Below, piece by piece: positions 37,228-47,437 of a stretch of 64,000 bases of DNA (position 1 is its first letter; each line of letters opens with the position of its first letter). Origin of the DNA: Rathayibacter sp. Leaf185 (GTDB lineage: Bacteria > Actinomycetota > Actinomycetes > Actinomycetales > Microbacteriaceae). A model generated the notes under the pieces. It saw nothing but the letters and a program-made list of their open reading frames with translations. It made no database searches and had not been told where the DNA came from. The stretch is taken from the NCBI RefSeq assembly GCF_001423885.1, contig NZ_LMPP01000009.1:62022-126021 (forward strand), given 5' to 3'. The translations under genes and the position numbers were made by a program.

Positions 37228-37234
37228 GCTCTCA

Positions 37235-37277
37235 CGCGAAGAGGCCGCCCTCCCTCGGGAGTGGCGGCCTCTTCGCG
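37235..37277. terminator. Bidirectional hairpin between the membrane-protein gene and ispH
   Basis: A 15-bp perfect stem (CGCGAAGAGGCCGCC at 37235-37249, complement at 37263-37277) continues inward with CTCC/GGAG, giving about 19 paired bases with one bulge. It lies between convergent stops at 37227 and 37293. Confidence 0.85.
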
Positions 37278-37292
37278 TAGGCGGTCCGGGAG

Positions 37293-38360
37293 TCAGCTCG
37301 CGGCGCTGATCCGTCCACCGACACCGCGGGCGTCGCGCTTGCCGGCGACGTCCTTCCGCAGCTCCTTCGGCAGCGAGAACATCAGGTCCTCCTCCGCGGT
37401 CTTGACCTCTTCGACGTCGCCGTATCCGGCGGCCGCCAGGTCGTCGAGCACCTCGCGCACCAGGATCTCGGGAACCGAGGCGCCGCTGGTGACGCCGACG
37501 GTGCGGATGCCGTCGAGCCACTCCTGCTTGATCTCGCTCGCGTAGTCGATGCGGTAGGACGCCTTCGCGCCGTACTCGAGCGCCACCTCGACGAGGCGGA
37601 CGGAATTGGACGAGTTGGCCGAGCCGACCACGATCACGAGCTCGGCGCTCGCGGCCACCTTCTTGATCGCGACCTGGCGGTTCTGCGTGGCGTAGCAGAT
37701 GTCGTCGCTCGGCGGGTCCTGCAGGTTGGGGAAGCGCTCGCGGAGGCGGCGCACGGTCTCCATCGTCTCGTCGACCGAGAGCGTGGTCTGCGAGAGCCAG
37801 ACGACCTTGTCCGGGTCCTTCACCTGGATGTTCGGGACGTCGTCGGGGCTGCCGACGAGCGTGACGTGATCGGGAGCCTCGCCCGCGGTGCCCTCCACCT
37901 CTTCGTGGCCTTCGTGGCCGATCAGGAGGATCTCGAAGTCGTCGCGCGCGAAGCGGACCGCCTCGCGGTGCACCTTGGTGACCAGCGGGCAGGTGGCGTC
38001 GATGGCCTGCAGGTGGCGGTCGGCCGCGCCCTGCACGACGGCGGGAGAGACTCCGTGGGCGCTGAAGACGATGTGCGATCCCTCGGGGACCTCGTCGACC
38101 TCGTCGACGAAGATCGCGCCCTGACTCTCGAGCGTCGAGACGACGTGGACGTTGTGCACGATCTGCTTGCGCACGTACACCGGGGCACCGTAGTGCTCGA
38201 TGGCCTTCTCGACGGCGACGACCGCGCGGTCGACTCCGGCGCAGTAGCCGCGCGGGGCGGCCAGCAGGACGCGCTTGGGCCCGTCGACGGGGACGTCGCG
38301 CAGACGTCCTGCGGCGCGGGGCATGCGCGGCATGGGCAGGCTGATCGGGGCTTCACTCAC
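37293..38360 (-). CDS. ispH: 4-hydroxy-3-methylbut-2-enyl diphosphate reductase IspH
   Basis: Last enzyme of the MEP isoprenoid pathway, an Fe-S reductase of about 355 residues. Cluster cysteines are in [23 protein letters not shown] and the third at [29 protein letters not shown] is the substrate-binding block. Two GTG codons are possible (38363 and 38360); a TAGAAT box ends six bases before the second, so a leaderless start at 38360 is preferred. The C-terminal ~30 residues after [17 protein letters not shown] are a basic extension. It is divergent from xseA. Confidence 0.97.
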   Translation of the reverse strand: MSEAPISLPMPRMPRAAGRLRDVPVDGPKRVLLAAPRGYCAGVDRAVVAVEKAIEHYGAPVYVRKQIVHNVHVVSTLESQGAIFVDEVDEVPEGSHIVFSAHGVSPAVVQGAADRHLQAIDATCPLVTKVHREAVRFARDDFEILLIGHEGHEEVEGTAGEAPDHVTLVGSPDDVPNIQVKDPDKVVWLSQTTLSVDETMETVRRLRERFPNLQDPPSDDICYATQNRQVAIKKVAASAELVIVVGSANSSNSVRLVEVALEYGAKASYRIDYASEIKQEWLDGIRTVGVTSGASVPEILVREVLDDLAAAGYGDVEEVKTAEEDLMFSLPKELRKDVAGKRDARGVGGRISAAS

Positions 38361-38473
38361 CACACGATTCTACGGGCCGCATCCTGTGCGAGGCCGACTC
38401 CTGCAGAATGCCGCCTCCTCCACAGGTTCGACTCGCGCCGACCATCGGCCCGGCGACCTGCACGGCAGCCCCG

Positions 38474-38496
38474 GTGTCGGAGGCATCCCGTACCGT
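38474..38496 (+). promoter_or_regulatory. PafBC/RecA-NDp-like promoter motif upstream of xseA
   Basis: GTGTCGGAG, 8-nt spacer, TACCGT. The -10 matches TAnnnT exactly and the spacing equals the mycobacterial consensus. It lies 53 bp before the xseA ATG, in the gap to the divergent ispH gene. Confidence 0.6.
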
Positions 38497-38548
38497 TGTC
38501 GACGCAGGTCCGCCACCCGCTCCCCCGCCCGCTCCAGCGAAGGCACCG

Positions 38549-39781
38549 ATGACAGACGCCCCTCCCACCGCCGACGCCCCGTGGCCGGTCGGTCTGCTCG
38601 CGAGCAAGATCAAGGGCTGGATCGAGCGGCTGGGCACCGCGTGGGTCGAGGGCGAGATCACCCAGTGGGGAGTCTCCGGGGGCAACGTCTACGGCAAGCT
38701 CAAAGACCTGTCGGGCGAGGCCACGGTGGGGTTCACCGTGTGGTCCTCGGTCCGCTCCCGCCTCCCCGCCGATCTCGCCCAGGGCGATCGCGTCATCGCG
38801 CTGGTGAAGCCCAACTACTGGGTCAAGGGCGGCACGCTCTCGATGCAGGTCTTCGAGATGCGGCACGTCGGGCTCGGCGACCTCCTCGAGAAGCTCGAGC
38901 GCCTCCGCCGGCAGCTCGCCTCCGAGGGGCTCTTCGAGGCGAGCCGCAAGACGCCGCTCCCCTTCCTCCCGCACGGCATCGGCCTGATCACCGGCAAGGA
39001 CTCGGACGCCGAGAAGGACGTCCTCCGGAACGCCCAGCTGCGCTGGCCGGCCGTCCGCTTCCGCGTGGTGCACGCGGCGGTCCAGGGCGACCGCACGGTG
39101 CCCGAGGTCCTCTCGGCGCTGCGCACGCTCGAGGCCGACGAGAGCATCGACGTGATCGTGATCGCCCGCGGCGGTGGCGACTTCCAGAACCTGCTCGGCT
39201 TCAGCGACGAGAGGCTCGTGCGCGCGGTGGCCGCCTGCTCGACCCCTGTCGTCAGCGCCATCGGCCACGAGGCCGACCGCCCGCTCCTCGACGAGGTCGC
39301 CGATCTGCGCGCCTCCACCCCCACCGACGCGGCCAAGCGCGTGGTGCCCGACGTGTCCGACGAGCTGCTGCGGGTGCAGCAGGCGAGGCTCCGGATGACC
39401 AGCCGGGTGAGCGGACTCGTCTCGCACGAGGTCGACCGGCTCTCGCAGCTGCGCACACGACCCGTCCTCGCGCAGCCGCACGTCCTCGTCGACCGGCGCT
39501 CCGAAGACCTGACCCGCTGGGTCGCGAGGGGTGCCGAGCTCGTCGAGCGGAGGATCGAGCGCGCGCATCTCGAGGTCGAGCGGCTGCACGGCCACCTCCG
39601 GGCCCTCTCGCCGCAGCACACCCTCGACCGCGGCTACGCGATCGTGCAGAACTCCGCCGGGCACGTCGTCCGCGGGCCGGGCGATGCGGCGAGCGGTGAG
39701 TCGCTCGTCCTGACCCTCGCCGAGGGAGCGGTGTCGGCCCGATCCGAGGGTGCGGCCGCCGACCCCGCAGGACGCGGCTGA
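38549..39781 (+). CDS. xseA: Exodeoxyribonuclease VII large subunit
   Basis: Single-strand DNA exonuclease subunit of 410 residues. The N-terminal OB fold begins [26 protein letters not shown]. The catalytic region carries [37 protein letters not shown] and [22 protein letters not shown] long coiled coil follows, then a C-terminal block [13 protein letters not shown] at 38549 has GAAGG upstream; earlier in-frame codons encode only a proline-rich stretch. It is followed 50 bp later by xseB, which has its own -10 box. Confidence 0.97.
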   Translation: MTDAPPTADAPWPVGLLASKIKGWIERLGTAWVEGEITQWGVSGGNVYGKLKDLSGEATVGFTVWSSVRSRLPADLAQGDRVIALVKPNYWVKGGTLSMQVFEMRHVGLGDLLEKLERLRRQLASEGLFEASRKTPLPFLPHGIGLITGKDSDAEKDVLRNAQLRWPAVRFRVVHAAVQGDRTVPEVLSALRTLEADESIDVIVIARGGGDFQNLLGFSDERLVRAVAACSTPVVSAIGHEADRPLLDEVADLRASTPTDAAKRVVPDVSDELLRVQQARLRMTSRVSGLVSHEVDRLSQLRTRPVLAQPHVLVDRRSEDLTRWVARGAELVERRIERAHLEVERLHGHLRALSPQHTLDRGYAIVQNSAGHVVRGPGDAASGESLVLTLAEGAVSARSEGAAADPAGRG

Positions 39782-39831
39782 CACCGCCCGCGCCGAGCCT
39801 CCCTCCAGCACCGATCGATAGGATCATCCCC

Positions 39832-40098
39832 ATGCCCGACGCCCGCACCGACCCGTCCGCCGCGGAGACCACCGACCCCGGCGCCACTGTCGCCGGCACG
39901 GCCGACCTCAGCTACGAGCAGGCGCGCGACGAGCTCGTCCGCGTGGTCTCCGAGCTCGAGCAGGGCAACTCCACCCTCGAGCGCTCACTCGCGCTCTGGG
40001 AGCGCGGCGAGGCACTCGCCGCCCGCTGCGAGGAGTGGCTGATCGGAGCCCGGGCGCGTCTCGACGCCGCCCGCTCCGGCGGATCGAGCGCCGGATGA
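39832..40098 (+). CDS. xseB: Exodeoxyribonuclease VII small subunit
   Basis: Partner of XseA, 88 residues. The core [20 protein letters not shown] followed by [22 protein letters not shown] is the XseB helical hairpin. An acidic, alanine/threonine-rich N-terminal extension of about 24 residues is longer than usual. TAGGAT ends seven bases before the ATG, indicating a separate leaderless promoter in addition to read-through from xseA. Its stop overlaps the DUF4245 start (ATGA). Confidence 0.95.
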   Translation: MPDARTDPSAAETTDPGATVAGTADLSYEQARDELVRVVSELEQGNSTLERSLALWERGEALAARCEEWLIGARARLDAARSGGSSAG

Positions 40099-40739
40099 GC
40101 CGCGAGAAGCCGCCCCGCGTCGTCGCCGAGCTCGGGCGGCCCGAGACCCCGGCCGAGATCGCGGCCCGCAAGGCCGAGAACTCCCGCCTCTACCGCCAGC
40201 GCAAGACCGTGAACAACCTCGTCTTCTCTCTGCTGGCCACCGTCGGCGTCGTCGCGCTCATCGTGCTCGTGGTCCCTCGTGGAGACGGCACGGAGCGACC
40301 GGCCGTCGACGTGCCGCTGGTCGCCTCCCAGCTGCAGCTCGGCGAGACGCAGACACTGGTCGTCCCCGAGATGCCCGACGGGTGGTCGGCCAATGCCGCC
40401 GAGCTGCGCACCGACGGCGGCATCGACTACTGGTACGTCGGCCTGCTCACCCCGAAGGCCGGCTACATCGGCGTCAGCCAGGGCCTCGACGCCGACGAGG
40501 CCTGGGTCGCCTCCCAGCTCGACCGCGCCGCCGCCACCGGGGTCGAGCAGATCGACGGCCGCGAGTGGACCGTGTACGACCGTCGCGACTCCGGAGCGGA
40601 CACGGGCAACACCCCGTACGCTCTCGAGACGACGGAGGGGTCGAGCACCTACCTCATCTACGGCACTGCGTCGACCGATGAGATCCGCGAGGTCGTCGAC
40701 GCCATCGCCCCGCAGATCGGCCAGGAGGAGACACGATGA
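40095..40739 (+). CDS. DUF4245 family membrane-anchored protein
   Basis: Protein of 214 residues with a cytoplasmic N-terminus of about 40 residues, one membrane helix ([20 protein letters not shown]) and an extracytoplasmic domain. That domain shows the DUF4245 pattern, including [20 protein letters not shown] and [16 protein letters not shown]. The family is conserved in actinobacteria beside xse, glpX and fumC genes; its function is unknown. It overlaps xseB at its start and the carbonic anhydrase gene at its end by four bases each, so the genes are coupled. Confidence 0.9.
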   Translation: MSREKPPRVVAELGRPETPAEIAARKAENSRLYRQRKTVNNLVFSLLATVGVVALIVLVVPRGDGTERPAVDVPLVASQLQLGETQTLVVPEMPDGWSANAAELRTDGGIDYWYVGLLTPKAGYIGVSQGLDADEAWVASQLDRAAATGVEQIDGREWTVYDRRDSGADTGNTPYALETTEGSSTYLIYGTASTDEIREVVDAIAPQIGQEETR

Positions 40740-41518
40740 GCCAGGACCTGAGCGACCAGGACGCACCCCAGACCATCCCGGTCCCGCGCGAGTCCCGCCC
40801 GCCCGCCTGGGTGTGGAAGGAGATGCTGCGCGGCAACCAGCGCTTCGTCGCCGGAGAACCGCGCCACCCTCGCCAGGACGTGGAGCGCCGCGCCGAGCTC
40901 GCCGCCGAGCAGAAGCCGCTCGCCGCCCTCTTCGGCTGCAGCGACTCGCGCCTCGCCGCCGAGATCATCTTCGACCTCGGCCTCGGCGACCTCTTCGTCG
41001 TCCGCAACGCGGGACAGGTCATCGCCGATTCGATCATCGGCTCGCTCGAGTACGGCGTGGCCGTGCTCGGAGTGAAGCTGATCCTGGTGCTCGGGCACGA
41101 CGAGTGCGGTGCGGTGAAGGCGGCGATCCAGTCGCAGGCGCCCGGCGCCGAGCGCCTCCCGCCGCACATCGAGCACCTCATCGAACCGATCATCCCCGCC
41201 GTCCGTCGCATCGTCGGGCCGCAGCCCGACGGCCGGGTGCTCGTCGACCCGTCGGCGACCGACGCCCTCGCCGTCGGCAGGGAGCACCTGCGCGACACGG
41301 TCGCCGAGCTGCTCCAGCGCTCCCCGCTCATCGCCGACGCGGTCGCCGCGGGCGAGCTCGCCGTCGTCGGGGCCAACTACCGGCTGTCCGACGGCACCGT
41401 GATCTCGGACGTCGTGCTCGGCATCGATCCGCCGCAGCTGAGCCCCTACCGCTCCGAGCAGGAGCGCACGCTCACGCCGCTCCAGACCGTGGCGACCGAC
41501 GGCTCTCCCGTCCTCTGA
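40736..41518 (+). CDS. Beta-class carbonic anhydrase
   Basis: Zinc enzyme of 260 residues interconverting CO2 and bicarbonate. Zinc ligands are in [11 protein letters not shown] (Cys with the Asp-Arg dyad) and [12 protein letters not shown] (His and Cys). [11 protein letters not shown] and [20 protein letters not shown] are conserved. Residues 1-35 form a short extension. The ATG overlaps the DUF4245 stop. A cytoplasmic role in supplying bicarbonate for anaplerotic carboxylation is likely. Confidence 0.95.
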   Translation: MSQDLSDQDAPQTIPVPRESRPPAWVWKEMLRGNQRFVAGEPRHPRQDVERRAELAAEQKPLAALFGCSDSRLAAEIIFDLGLGDLFVVRNAGQVIADSIIGSLEYGVAVLGVKLILVLGHDECGAVKAAIQSQAPGAERLPPHIEHLIEPIIPAVRRIVGPQPDGRVLVDPSATDALAVGREHLRDTVAELLQRSPLIADAVAAGELAVVGANYRLSDGTVISDVVLGIDPPQLSPYRSEQERTLTPLQTVATDGSPVL

Positions 41519-41583
41519 CCGGGCTTCCGGCACACGAGCACTTGAACAGACCGAGCACCTCAACAGACAAGGACGAACACAGC

Positions 41584-42996
41584 GTGGTGGATCACTCCCC
41601 GACCGATTCCGGCGATTTCCGCATCGAGCACGACACGATGGGCGAGGTGCGGGTCCCCCGCGACGCGCTCTACGCCGCGCAGACGCAGCGCGCGGTCGAG
41701 AACTTCCCGATCTCGGGAGCCGGCCTCGAGCCCGCCCAGATCGCCGCTCTCGCGCGGATCAAGAAGGCCGCGGCGCTCGCGAACGCCGAGCTGGGCGTCC
41801 TCGACGCCGACATCGCCGGAGCCATCGCCGACGCGGCGGACCTGATCGTCGCCGGCGGCTACGACGAGCACTTCCCGATCGACGTCTACCAGACCGGCTC
41901 CGGGACCTCGTCGAACATGAACATGAACGAGGTGCTCGGCACCCTCGCGACGACGGCGCTCGGCCGCACCGTGCACCCGAACGACCACGTCAACGCGTCG
42001 CAGTCGTCGAACGACGTGTTCCCGACCTCGGTGCACGTCGCCGTCACCGGCGCACTGATCGAGAGCCTCATCCCCTCGCTCGAGCACCTCGCCCAGGCGC
42101 TCGAGGTCAAGGCCGAACTGTGGTCCGAGGTCGTCAAGGCGGGCCGCACCCACCTGATGGACGCCACTCCGGTCACGCTGGGTCAGGAGTTCGGGGGCTA
42201 CGCGATGCAGATCCGCCTCGGCATCGAGCGCGTCCGCTCGGCACTCCCGCGCGTCGCCGAGGTCCCGCTCGGCGGCACCGCTGTCGGCACGGGCATCAAC
42301 ACGCCCGCGGGCTTCCCGCAGAAGGTCATCGCCCGACTCGCGGAGGAGACCGGTCTGCCCGTCACCGAGGCGCGGAACCACTTCGAGGCACAGGGCGCCC
42401 GCGACTCGCTCGTCGAGGCCTCCGGGGCCCTGCGCGTTCTCGCGGTCAGCCTCACCAAGATCAACAACGACCTGCGCTGGATGGGCTCCGGCCCCAACAC
42501 CGGTCTCGGCGAGCTGCGCATCCCCGATCTGCAGCCCGGCTCGTCGATCATGCCCGGCAAGGTCAACCCGGTCATCCCGGAGGCGGTGCTCATGGTCTGC
42601 GCCCGCGTCATCGGCAACGACGCGACCATCGCCTGGGCCGGCGCCTCGGGCGCCTTCGAGCTCAATGTCGCGATCCCCGTCATGGGTACCGCGCTTCTCG
42701 AGTCGATCCGGCTCCTGTCGACCTCGGCGACGCTGCTGGCCGACAAGACCGTCGACGGCCTCGAGGCCGACGTCGAGCACGCCCGCGCCCTCGCCGAGTC
42801 CTCCCCGTCGATCGTCACCCCCCTCAACAAGGTGATCGGCTACGAGGCGGCCGCCAAGGTCGCGAAGAACTCGGTCGCCAAGGGCATCACCGTCCGAGAG
42901 TCGGTCGTCGACCTCGGCTTCGTCGAGCGCGGCGAGGTGACGGAGGAGCAGCTCGATGCGGCCCTCGACGTCATGTCGATGACGCACCCGGGCTGA
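41584..42996 (+). CDS. fumC: Class II fumarate hydratase
   Basis: TCA-cycle enzyme interconverting fumarate and malate, 470 residues. The superfamily signature is [12 protein letters not shown]. Other conserved blocks are [29 protein letters not shown] and [20 protein letters not shown] at 41584 has AAGGAC upstream; a second GTG follows directly and cannot be excluded. It ends the xseB-to-fumC run and is followed by two hairpins at 43005-43032 and 43074-43118. Confidence 0.97.
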   Translation: MVDHSPTDSGDFRIEHDTMGEVRVPRDALYAAQTQRAVENFPISGAGLEPAQIAALARIKKAAALANAELGVLDADIAGAIADAADLIVAGGYDEHFPIDVYQTGSGTSSNMNMNEVLGTLATTALGRTVHPNDHVNASQSSNDVFPTSVHVAVTGALIESLIPSLEHLAQALEVKAELWSEVVKAGRTHLMDATPVTLGQEFGGYAMQIRLGIERVRSALPRVAEVPLGGTAVGTGINTPAGFPQKVIARLAEETGLPVTEARNHFEAQGARDSLVEASGALRVLAVSLTKINNDLRWMGSGPNTGLGELRIPDLQPGSSIMPGKVNPVIPEAVLMVCARVIGNDATIAWAGASGAFELNVAIPVMGTALLESIRLLSTSATLLADKTVDGLEADVEHARALAESSPSIVTPLNKVIGYEAAAKVAKNSVAKGITVRESVVDLGFVERGEVTEEQLDAALDVMSMTHPG

Positions 42997-43004
42997 ACCG
43001 TTTT

Positions 43005-43032
43005 GTCGGGTCTGCGCAGGCGCAGACCCGAC
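43005..43032 (+). terminator. Terminator hairpin after fumC
   Basis: Perfect 13-bp stem (GTCGGGTCTGCGC, 43005-43017, complement 43020-43032) with a 2-nt loop, starting 8 bp after the fumC stop and preceded by TTTT. Confidence 0.85.
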
Positions 43033-43073
43033 CGCGGTCGGCAGAGCGCGTGGAGTGGTCCGCAGAGCGTGGT

Positions 43074-43118
43074 GCGAACGGCTGGGGCGAAACGCTGACA
43101 CGCGTTTCGCCCGTTCGC
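43074..43118. terminator. Second hairpin between fumC and the monooxygenase gene
   Basis: Inner 10-bp stem (GGCGAAACGC, 43086-43095, with 43102-43111) and outer 7-bp stem (GCGAACG, 43074-43080, with 43112-43118) separated by a 5-nt bulge on one side. The rest of the 250-bp gap to 43247 shows nothing recognisable. Confidence 0.6.
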
Positions 43119-43246
43119 CTCGCGAGTGGTCGGCTGGTTCGGGTACCGGCGGCTCGGGACACGTGATGCAGAGTCATTCCGCCGCTCCCCCGGCGTGCTG
43201 ATCGAGCCCGCAGTCCTCGCAGAGGGCTTATCGAGATCCCAGCCGA

Positions 43247-44476
43247 TCACGCCGCGGGGCGGCGGGACCAGGCGGGGGCGCGCTCGGGGCGCGGGCCGAC
43301 GCCGACGAGGAGGGCGGGCACGACGGCCAGGGCGGGCAGCGCGTGGAGGAGCGCGACGAGCAGGCGTGGCGGGCCGGACAGCCGCCCGTTGAGGGCGGGC
43401 ATGATCAGGCGGGCGTGCAGCACCCGCTGCAGAGTCTGGATCAGGGCGGCGGGAACGGCACGACGACGCTGGACGCGGGCGAGCAGAGCATCGCCTCCGT
43501 GCTCGAAGACGCCCCTCCGCAGCGGGCCGGCGAGCAGCCGCGCGGTCGCGACCGCGTCCTGCACCGCGAGGTTGATGCCGACTCCGCCGACCGGCGACAT
43601 CGCGTGCGCGGCGTCGCCGATGCAGAGCGCACCCGGCGCATGCCAGAGGCGGAGTCGATCGAGCCGCACGTCCAGGTGCTTCACGTCGTCCATCGACGCG
43701 ATCGCCTCGGCGTCACCGGCGACCTCCGGGAGCAGCGCCGCCGCCTCGGCTCGGAGCGCCTCGATCCCCCGGCCACGCACCTCGGCGTCGGTCCCCTTTA
43801 CTCCGAGTCGCGCGACCTGGAGGTAGCCCCTCCGCGGGATCGCGATCGCCGCGCGTCCCGCCTCCAGCCTCGGCAGCAGCGACTCCCCCACGTCGCGCTG
43901 CGTCGGGATCCGGAACCACCACACATCGAAGCCCACCGCGGCCTCGCGTGCCACGAGTCCGACCGAGCGCCGCACCGCCGACCAGCGGCCGTCGCAGGCC
44001 ACTGTCAGATCGGCGAGGAGCCGCCCCGGCCCCGACGACGACGTGTACTCCACTCCGACGACGCGCTCGCCGTCGCGGACGACTCCCGTCACCACGTGCT
44101 CGGTCAGCAGGGTGAACGAAGGCTCGGCCGCGGCCGCCTCGGCGAGTAGGGCGAGCAGATCCCACTGCGGCACCATCGCGATGTAGGGATGCCGGACAGG
44201 CAGCCGCGAGAAGTCGGCCACGACCATCGGGGTGTCACCGGTCGGCACGCTCACCCGCTGGATCCTCGAGTGCGGCAGGGCGTCGAAGCGCGGGAGGAGC
44301 CCGAGATCGTCGAGCAGACCCAGCGTCGTCGGGTGCACCGTGTCGCCGCGGAAGTCGCGGAGGAAGTCGGCATGCTTCTCGAGCACCGTCACCTCGACTC
44401 CGGCGCGCGCGAGGAGCAACCCGAGGACGAGCCCGGCCGGTCCCGCGCCGACGATCGCGCACGTCGTTCGCAGCAT
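43247..44476 (-). CDS. FAD-dependent monooxygenase, PHBH/UbiH type
   Basis: Group A flavoprotein hydroxylase of 409 residues. The FAD fold is TTCAIVGAGPAGLVLGLLLA. The DG motif is VACDGRWSAVRRSVGL and the GD motif is LCIGDAAHAMSPVGGVGINLAVQDA. ATG at 44476 has GGGAGGT four bases upstream. The C-terminus has two hydrophobic segments (LLVALLHALPALAVVPALL), suggesting membrane contact. Aromatic or quinone-like substrates are possible; no pathway genes are adjacent. Confidence 0.9.
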   Translation of the reverse strand: MLRTTCAIVGAGPAGLVLGLLLARAGVEVTVLEKHADFLRDFRGDTVHPTTLGLLDDLGLLPRFDALPHSRIQRVSVPTGDTPMVVADFSRLPVRHPYIAMVPQWDLLALLAEAAAAEPSFTLLTEHVVTGVVRDGERVVGVEYTSSSGPGRLLADLTVACDGRWSAVRRSVGLVAREAAVGFDVWWFRIPTQRDVGESLLPRLEAGRAAIAIPRRGYLQVARLGVKGTDAEVRGRGIEALRAEAAALLPEVAGDAEAIASMDDVKHLDVRLDRLRLWHAPGALCIGDAAHAMSPVGGVGINLAVQDAVATARLLAGPLRRGVFEHGGDALLARVQRRRAVPAALIQTLQRVLHARLIMPALNGRLSGPPRLLVALLHALPALAVVPALLVGVGPRPERAPAWSRRPAA

Positions 44477-44537
44477 CGCGACCTCCCACCGTCCGACTCC
44501 CGGTCTACCACCGCGCCGCACGCCTGACCAGGGCGTC

Positions 44538-45014
44538 TCAGCCGGCCGCGACGACGATCCAGAACGCGGCGAGCTGGAAGGGGCCGAACGCGATGCGAGA
44601 GCGGTCGCCCGAGAGCAGGAGCGGCAGCGCCCAGAGTCCCGCCAGGAGGAACGCCAGCCCGACAGCCGCCGACATCCGATCAGGTCCGAGCGCCGCGAGC
44701 GGGAACGCCAGACCCGCTCCCAGCTTCACGTCGCCCATGCCGAGCCCGCCGGCGGAGTGCAGCACTCCGAGGATCAGCGCGACCGTCGCCGCGGCGACCA
44801 CCGAGCCCGGCGCCTCCGCGACCCCGGCCATGAGGATCGGCACCGTGAGCACGTTCGGCAGGAGGCGCGTGCGCACGTCGGCGAGCACCAGCGGCACCGA
44901 CAGCGCCGCGATCACGAGCGCCGCCCAGCCCGCCCCGCTGTGCACGACGATCGCTCCCAGCGCAGTCGCGCCCAGCACGACGGCGACCCCCTCGAGTGCT
45001 GCACCGTGTCGCAT
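44538..45014 (-). CDS. A24 family prepilin peptidase-like protein
   Basis: Membrane aspartyl protease of 158 residues. Catalytic aspartates are in LADVRTRLLPN and GGLGMGDVKLGAG (GxGD motif). The N-terminal methylase domain with zinc cysteines is absent, so this is the short TadV/PilD-like form. No pilin or tad genes are nearby. TAGGGT ends six bases before the ATG, pointing to a leaderless message. A run of eight C (45063-45070) precedes the promoter. Confidence 0.88.
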   Translation of the reverse strand: MRHGAALEGVAVVLGATALGAIVVHSGAGWAALVIAALSVPLVLADVRTRLLPNVLTVPILMAGVAEAPGSVVAAATVALILGVLHSAGGLGMGDVKLGAGLAFPLAALGPDRMSAAVGLAFLLAGLWALPLLLSGDRSRIAFGPFQLAAFWIVVAAG

Positions 45015-45080
45015 CCGCCGACCCTAGACCGCCCCGCCTCACCCCCGTCGAACTTCTCCACACCCCCCCCTGCCGGCCTC

Positions 45081-45139
45081 CGCGAGATGCCACTTGAGTA
45101 CGCGACACGCCGGAGAACGCGTACTCGAGTGGCATCGCG
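45081..45139. terminator. Long hairpin after the acyl-CoA dehydrogenase gene
   Basis: Arms 45081-45104 and 45118-45139 pair along 22 positions with a 2-nt bulge and one G-U, around a 13-nt loop. It begins 5 bp after the dehydrogenase stop (minus strand) and lies upstream of the prepilin-peptidase promoter. Confidence 0.75.
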
Positions 45140-45144
45140 CGGAG

Positions 45145-46311
45145 TCAGTCCCGAGGAGGCAGGGGCCCCAGCCAGGCGTTCGCGAAGGTCGAGTGCGCCG
45201 ATTCGTCGTCGGAGGGGTGGAAGAGCCCGGCGAGCACGTCACGGTAGAGCCGCGACAGCTCCGAGCGGCGCGAGTAGGCCGAGCCCCCGGAGGCGCGCAC
45301 GGCGCTCTCGACGATCCGCAGCGCCGCCTCCGTGGTCCGGATCTTGACGCCGACGAGCGACGGGAACCAGCGCGCGCCCCGGTCGACCAGTGCGTCGACA
45401 TCGGCGGCTGCCGAGCGCAGCGGCGCCTCGAGCCCGTCGAGCAGGATCGCGGCATCGGCGATCCGCCAGCGGATGTCCGGATCCTCGGACAGCGGGCGCC
45501 CGCCCGCCTTCAGCGAGGTGCGCCGGTGAGCGGCCTCCACCGCGAGCGCCAGCGCTCGCTGCGCGATCCCGAGGTAGACGGAGGCGATCAGCAGCTCGAA
45601 GTTCGCGAAGATCGCGAAGACGAGCGGGTCGGCGGAGGGCCCGACGGGCAGCGAGCGGAACATCCGCGAGGCGGGCACCTCCACGCCGTCGAGCACGGTG
45701 GTCCTGCTCTGCGTGGCGCGCATACCGAGCGTGTCCCAGTCGTCACGGACACTGAGACCCGCTACGGACGACTCCGGTGTCTCGCGATCGATGAACCCGT
45801 GCACCAGCCGCGGCTCGGAGCCGCTGTCGTCGCGGCCGAAGACCCCGAGCCTGGTCCAGGCCGGCGAGAGCGAGGTGAAGATCTTGGTGCCGGTGAAGCG
45901 GTAGGAGCCGTCGGGCCGCGGCTCGGCGCGCGTCAGCGAGTCGAGCAGGACCACGTCGTTGCCCGCCTCGCTGTTGCCGAAGGCGAAGACGTGCCCGGCC
46001 GCCGCATCCGTCAGCACGTGGGTCAGCGAGTCGTCGCCGCGCTCGCGCAGGACGCGTGCGACTCCGGTCCAGACGAGGTGCATGTTGACGGCCAGGGCTG
46101 TGGCCGGAGCGGCGGTCGCGAGACGCGTCTGCTCGGCCGCGACCTGCTCGAGCCCGAGTCCCGATCCGCCCAGCTCCTCCGGGACGAGGAGCGCGAGGTA
46201 GCCGAGAGCGCGCAGTTCGTCGAGGTCCTCCGCGAAGAAGGCGTTGCGCTCGTCGTAGTCGGCGGCGCGGAGGCGGAGGCGCTCGAGGAGCGCGTCATCG
46301 AGGATGCTCAC
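45145..46311 (-). CDS. Acyl-CoA dehydrogenase family protein
   Basis: Flavoprotein of 388 residues with N-terminal helices, a central beta barrel and C-terminal helices. LVPEELGGSGLGLEQVAAEQTRLA, the FTGTKIFTSLSPAWTRLGVF block and the TLGMRATQSRTTVLDGVEVP block follow the acyl-CoA dehydrogenase/flavin monooxygenase pattern. The usual catalytic glutamate is not obvious, so a hydroxylase- or desulfurase-type member is possible. GTG at 46311 is preceded by GGGGAG and by TAGCGT six bases away. No beta-oxidation genes adjoin it. Confidence 0.85.
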   Translation of the reverse strand: MSILDDALLERLRLRAADYDERNAFFAEDLDELRALGYLALLVPEELGGSGLGLEQVAAEQTRLATAAPATALAVNMHLVWTGVARVLRERGDDSLTHVLTDAAAGHVFAFGNSEAGNDVVLLDSLTRAEPRPDGSYRFTGTKIFTSLSPAWTRLGVFGRDDSGSEPRLVHGFIDRETPESSVAGLSVRDDWDTLGMRATQSRTTVLDGVEVPASRMFRSLPVGPSADPLVFAIFANFELLIASVYLGIAQRALALAVEAAHRRTSLKAGGRPLSEDPDIRWRIADAAILLDGLEAPLRSAAADVDALVDRGARWFPSLVGVKIRTTEAALRIVESAVRASGGSAYSRRSELSRLYRDVLAGLFHPSDDESAHSTFANAWLGPLPPRD

Positions 46312-46440
46312 CTCCCCACGCTACGCCGCCCTGCCCGCCCTCGGGCCGCCGAGCGGATGCTCCTCAGCTCCCGGCCCTTCCGGTGGAGCACCCGGCCGAC
46401 CCGAGGGCGCCCCGCCGACATCGCCGCGAACCCAGGCGGA

Positions 46441-47217
46441 TCACGAGAGGAAGGCGACCCCGATGACGACGGCGAGGAGGAGCGCCGCCGACCCGAAGCC
46501 GACCAGGAGCGCGAACGTCATGGGACGGGTCTCCCGGAAGCTCATCGTTCCCGGGATCAGATCGTCGACCTGCCGGGCGCTGAGCACCTCCCAGGCCGGC
46601 GGCATCCTGCCGACGACGTCCTCGGGCGACGAGGTTCCCGGAGCGTCCTCCGCCGACCGACCGGAGCGTCGCCCGCTCCCCGAGGAGCGGAGTCGCGGAT
46701 CCGCGGCACGGACCACGGCCTCGAGGGCGTCGATCTCCCAGTCCCCGCCGCGGAGCCGGATCGAACGGGTCCGGTCAGACAGGAACAGGATCAACGACGG
46801 AGGAAGGCGGATCCCCTCACTGTTCGGACCGGGCGCCAGCCACGCGAGCAGCGCCCTCACGGACGGGTCGGCGCTGTCGAAGGCGATCGTCTCGCCGCGA
46901 GCATTCGTGTACTCGATCGCGTGGGGTCGGATCCGGATGACCGCCTCAGCGTGGAATCTGCGGTTGCGGACCAGGAGCACACCGATGATGACCGCCGACA
47001 CGACCGCGGCGACGCCGAAGAGTCCGAGGTAGGCGTACAGCGCGCCCTGACGGTCGTCGGCCGTCAGTATCCCCCAGGTCGCACCCGCCAGCAGGACGGC
47101 GGCGGGGACCACCGCGGCGGGCCTCAGGCGTCTCGACTCCTGCTTCTGCCGGGCCCGGGACGGCCGGAACTCCCGAACGGGCTCGCGCTCGGCGCGACCG
47201 TCGCTGCCGAACGTCAT
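46441..47217 (-). CDS. Hypothetical membrane protein
   Basis: Protein of 258 residues not assigned to a family. Two helices near the N-terminus (AAVVPAAVLLAGATWGIL and LGLFGVAAVVSAVIIGVLLV) are followed by a cytoplasmic region with a PH-like feel: AVIRIRPHAIEYTNARGETIAF and IRLRGGDWEIDALEAVV. A C-terminal helix (FALLVGFGSAALLLAVVIGV) closes the protein. ATG at 47217 is chosen because upstream in-frame residues are arginine/histidine-rich and unlike coding sequence. Function is unknown. Confidence 0.7.
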   Translation of the reverse strand: MTFGSDGRAEREPVREFRPSRARQKQESRRLRPAAVVPAAVLLAGATWGILTADDRQGALYAYLGLFGVAAVVSAVIIGVLLVRNRRFHAEAVIRIRPHAIEYTNARGETIAFDSADPSVRALLAWLAPGPNSEGIRLPPSLILFLSDRTRSIRLRGGDWEIDALEAVVRAADPRLRSSGSGRRSGRSAEDAPGTSSPEDVVGRMPPAWEVLSARQVDDLIPGTMSFRETRPMTFALLVGFGSAALLLAVVIGVAFLS

Positions 47218-47397
47218 CGGCCGGAGGCGGCTGCCCGGACACGCGAGTCCTGCACACGCAGGACCCACGCCGGCGTGCTGTCGTGAAGGGTGCCGCGCAT
47301 GAGGCGATGGTACTGCCGAGGGCGCGGGCCGGTCGCCGAGTCGGTGCCGCCGGTGCACGGCTCCTGCGCGACGGGCGACCCCCTTCGTGACAGGCCC

Positions 47398-47429
47398 GCG
47401 GGGAGGTCCCGGAACGGGCCCCTCCCCGC
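47398..47429 (-). terminator. Hairpin downstream of phoH
   Basis: GCGGGGAGG (47398-47406) pairs with CCTCCCCGC (47421-47429), with inner CCCG/CGGG pairing. It begins 8 bp after the phoH stop on the minus strand. The remaining gap to 47217 shows no gene. Confidence 0.65.
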
Positions 47430-47437
47430 GCAGTCCG

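Noticed and set aside
43126-43392. A possible small gene between fumC and the monooxygenase.
   Set aside because: It runs through the 3' end of the monooxygenase gene in antisense, is Arg/Gly-biased and has no ribosome-binding site.
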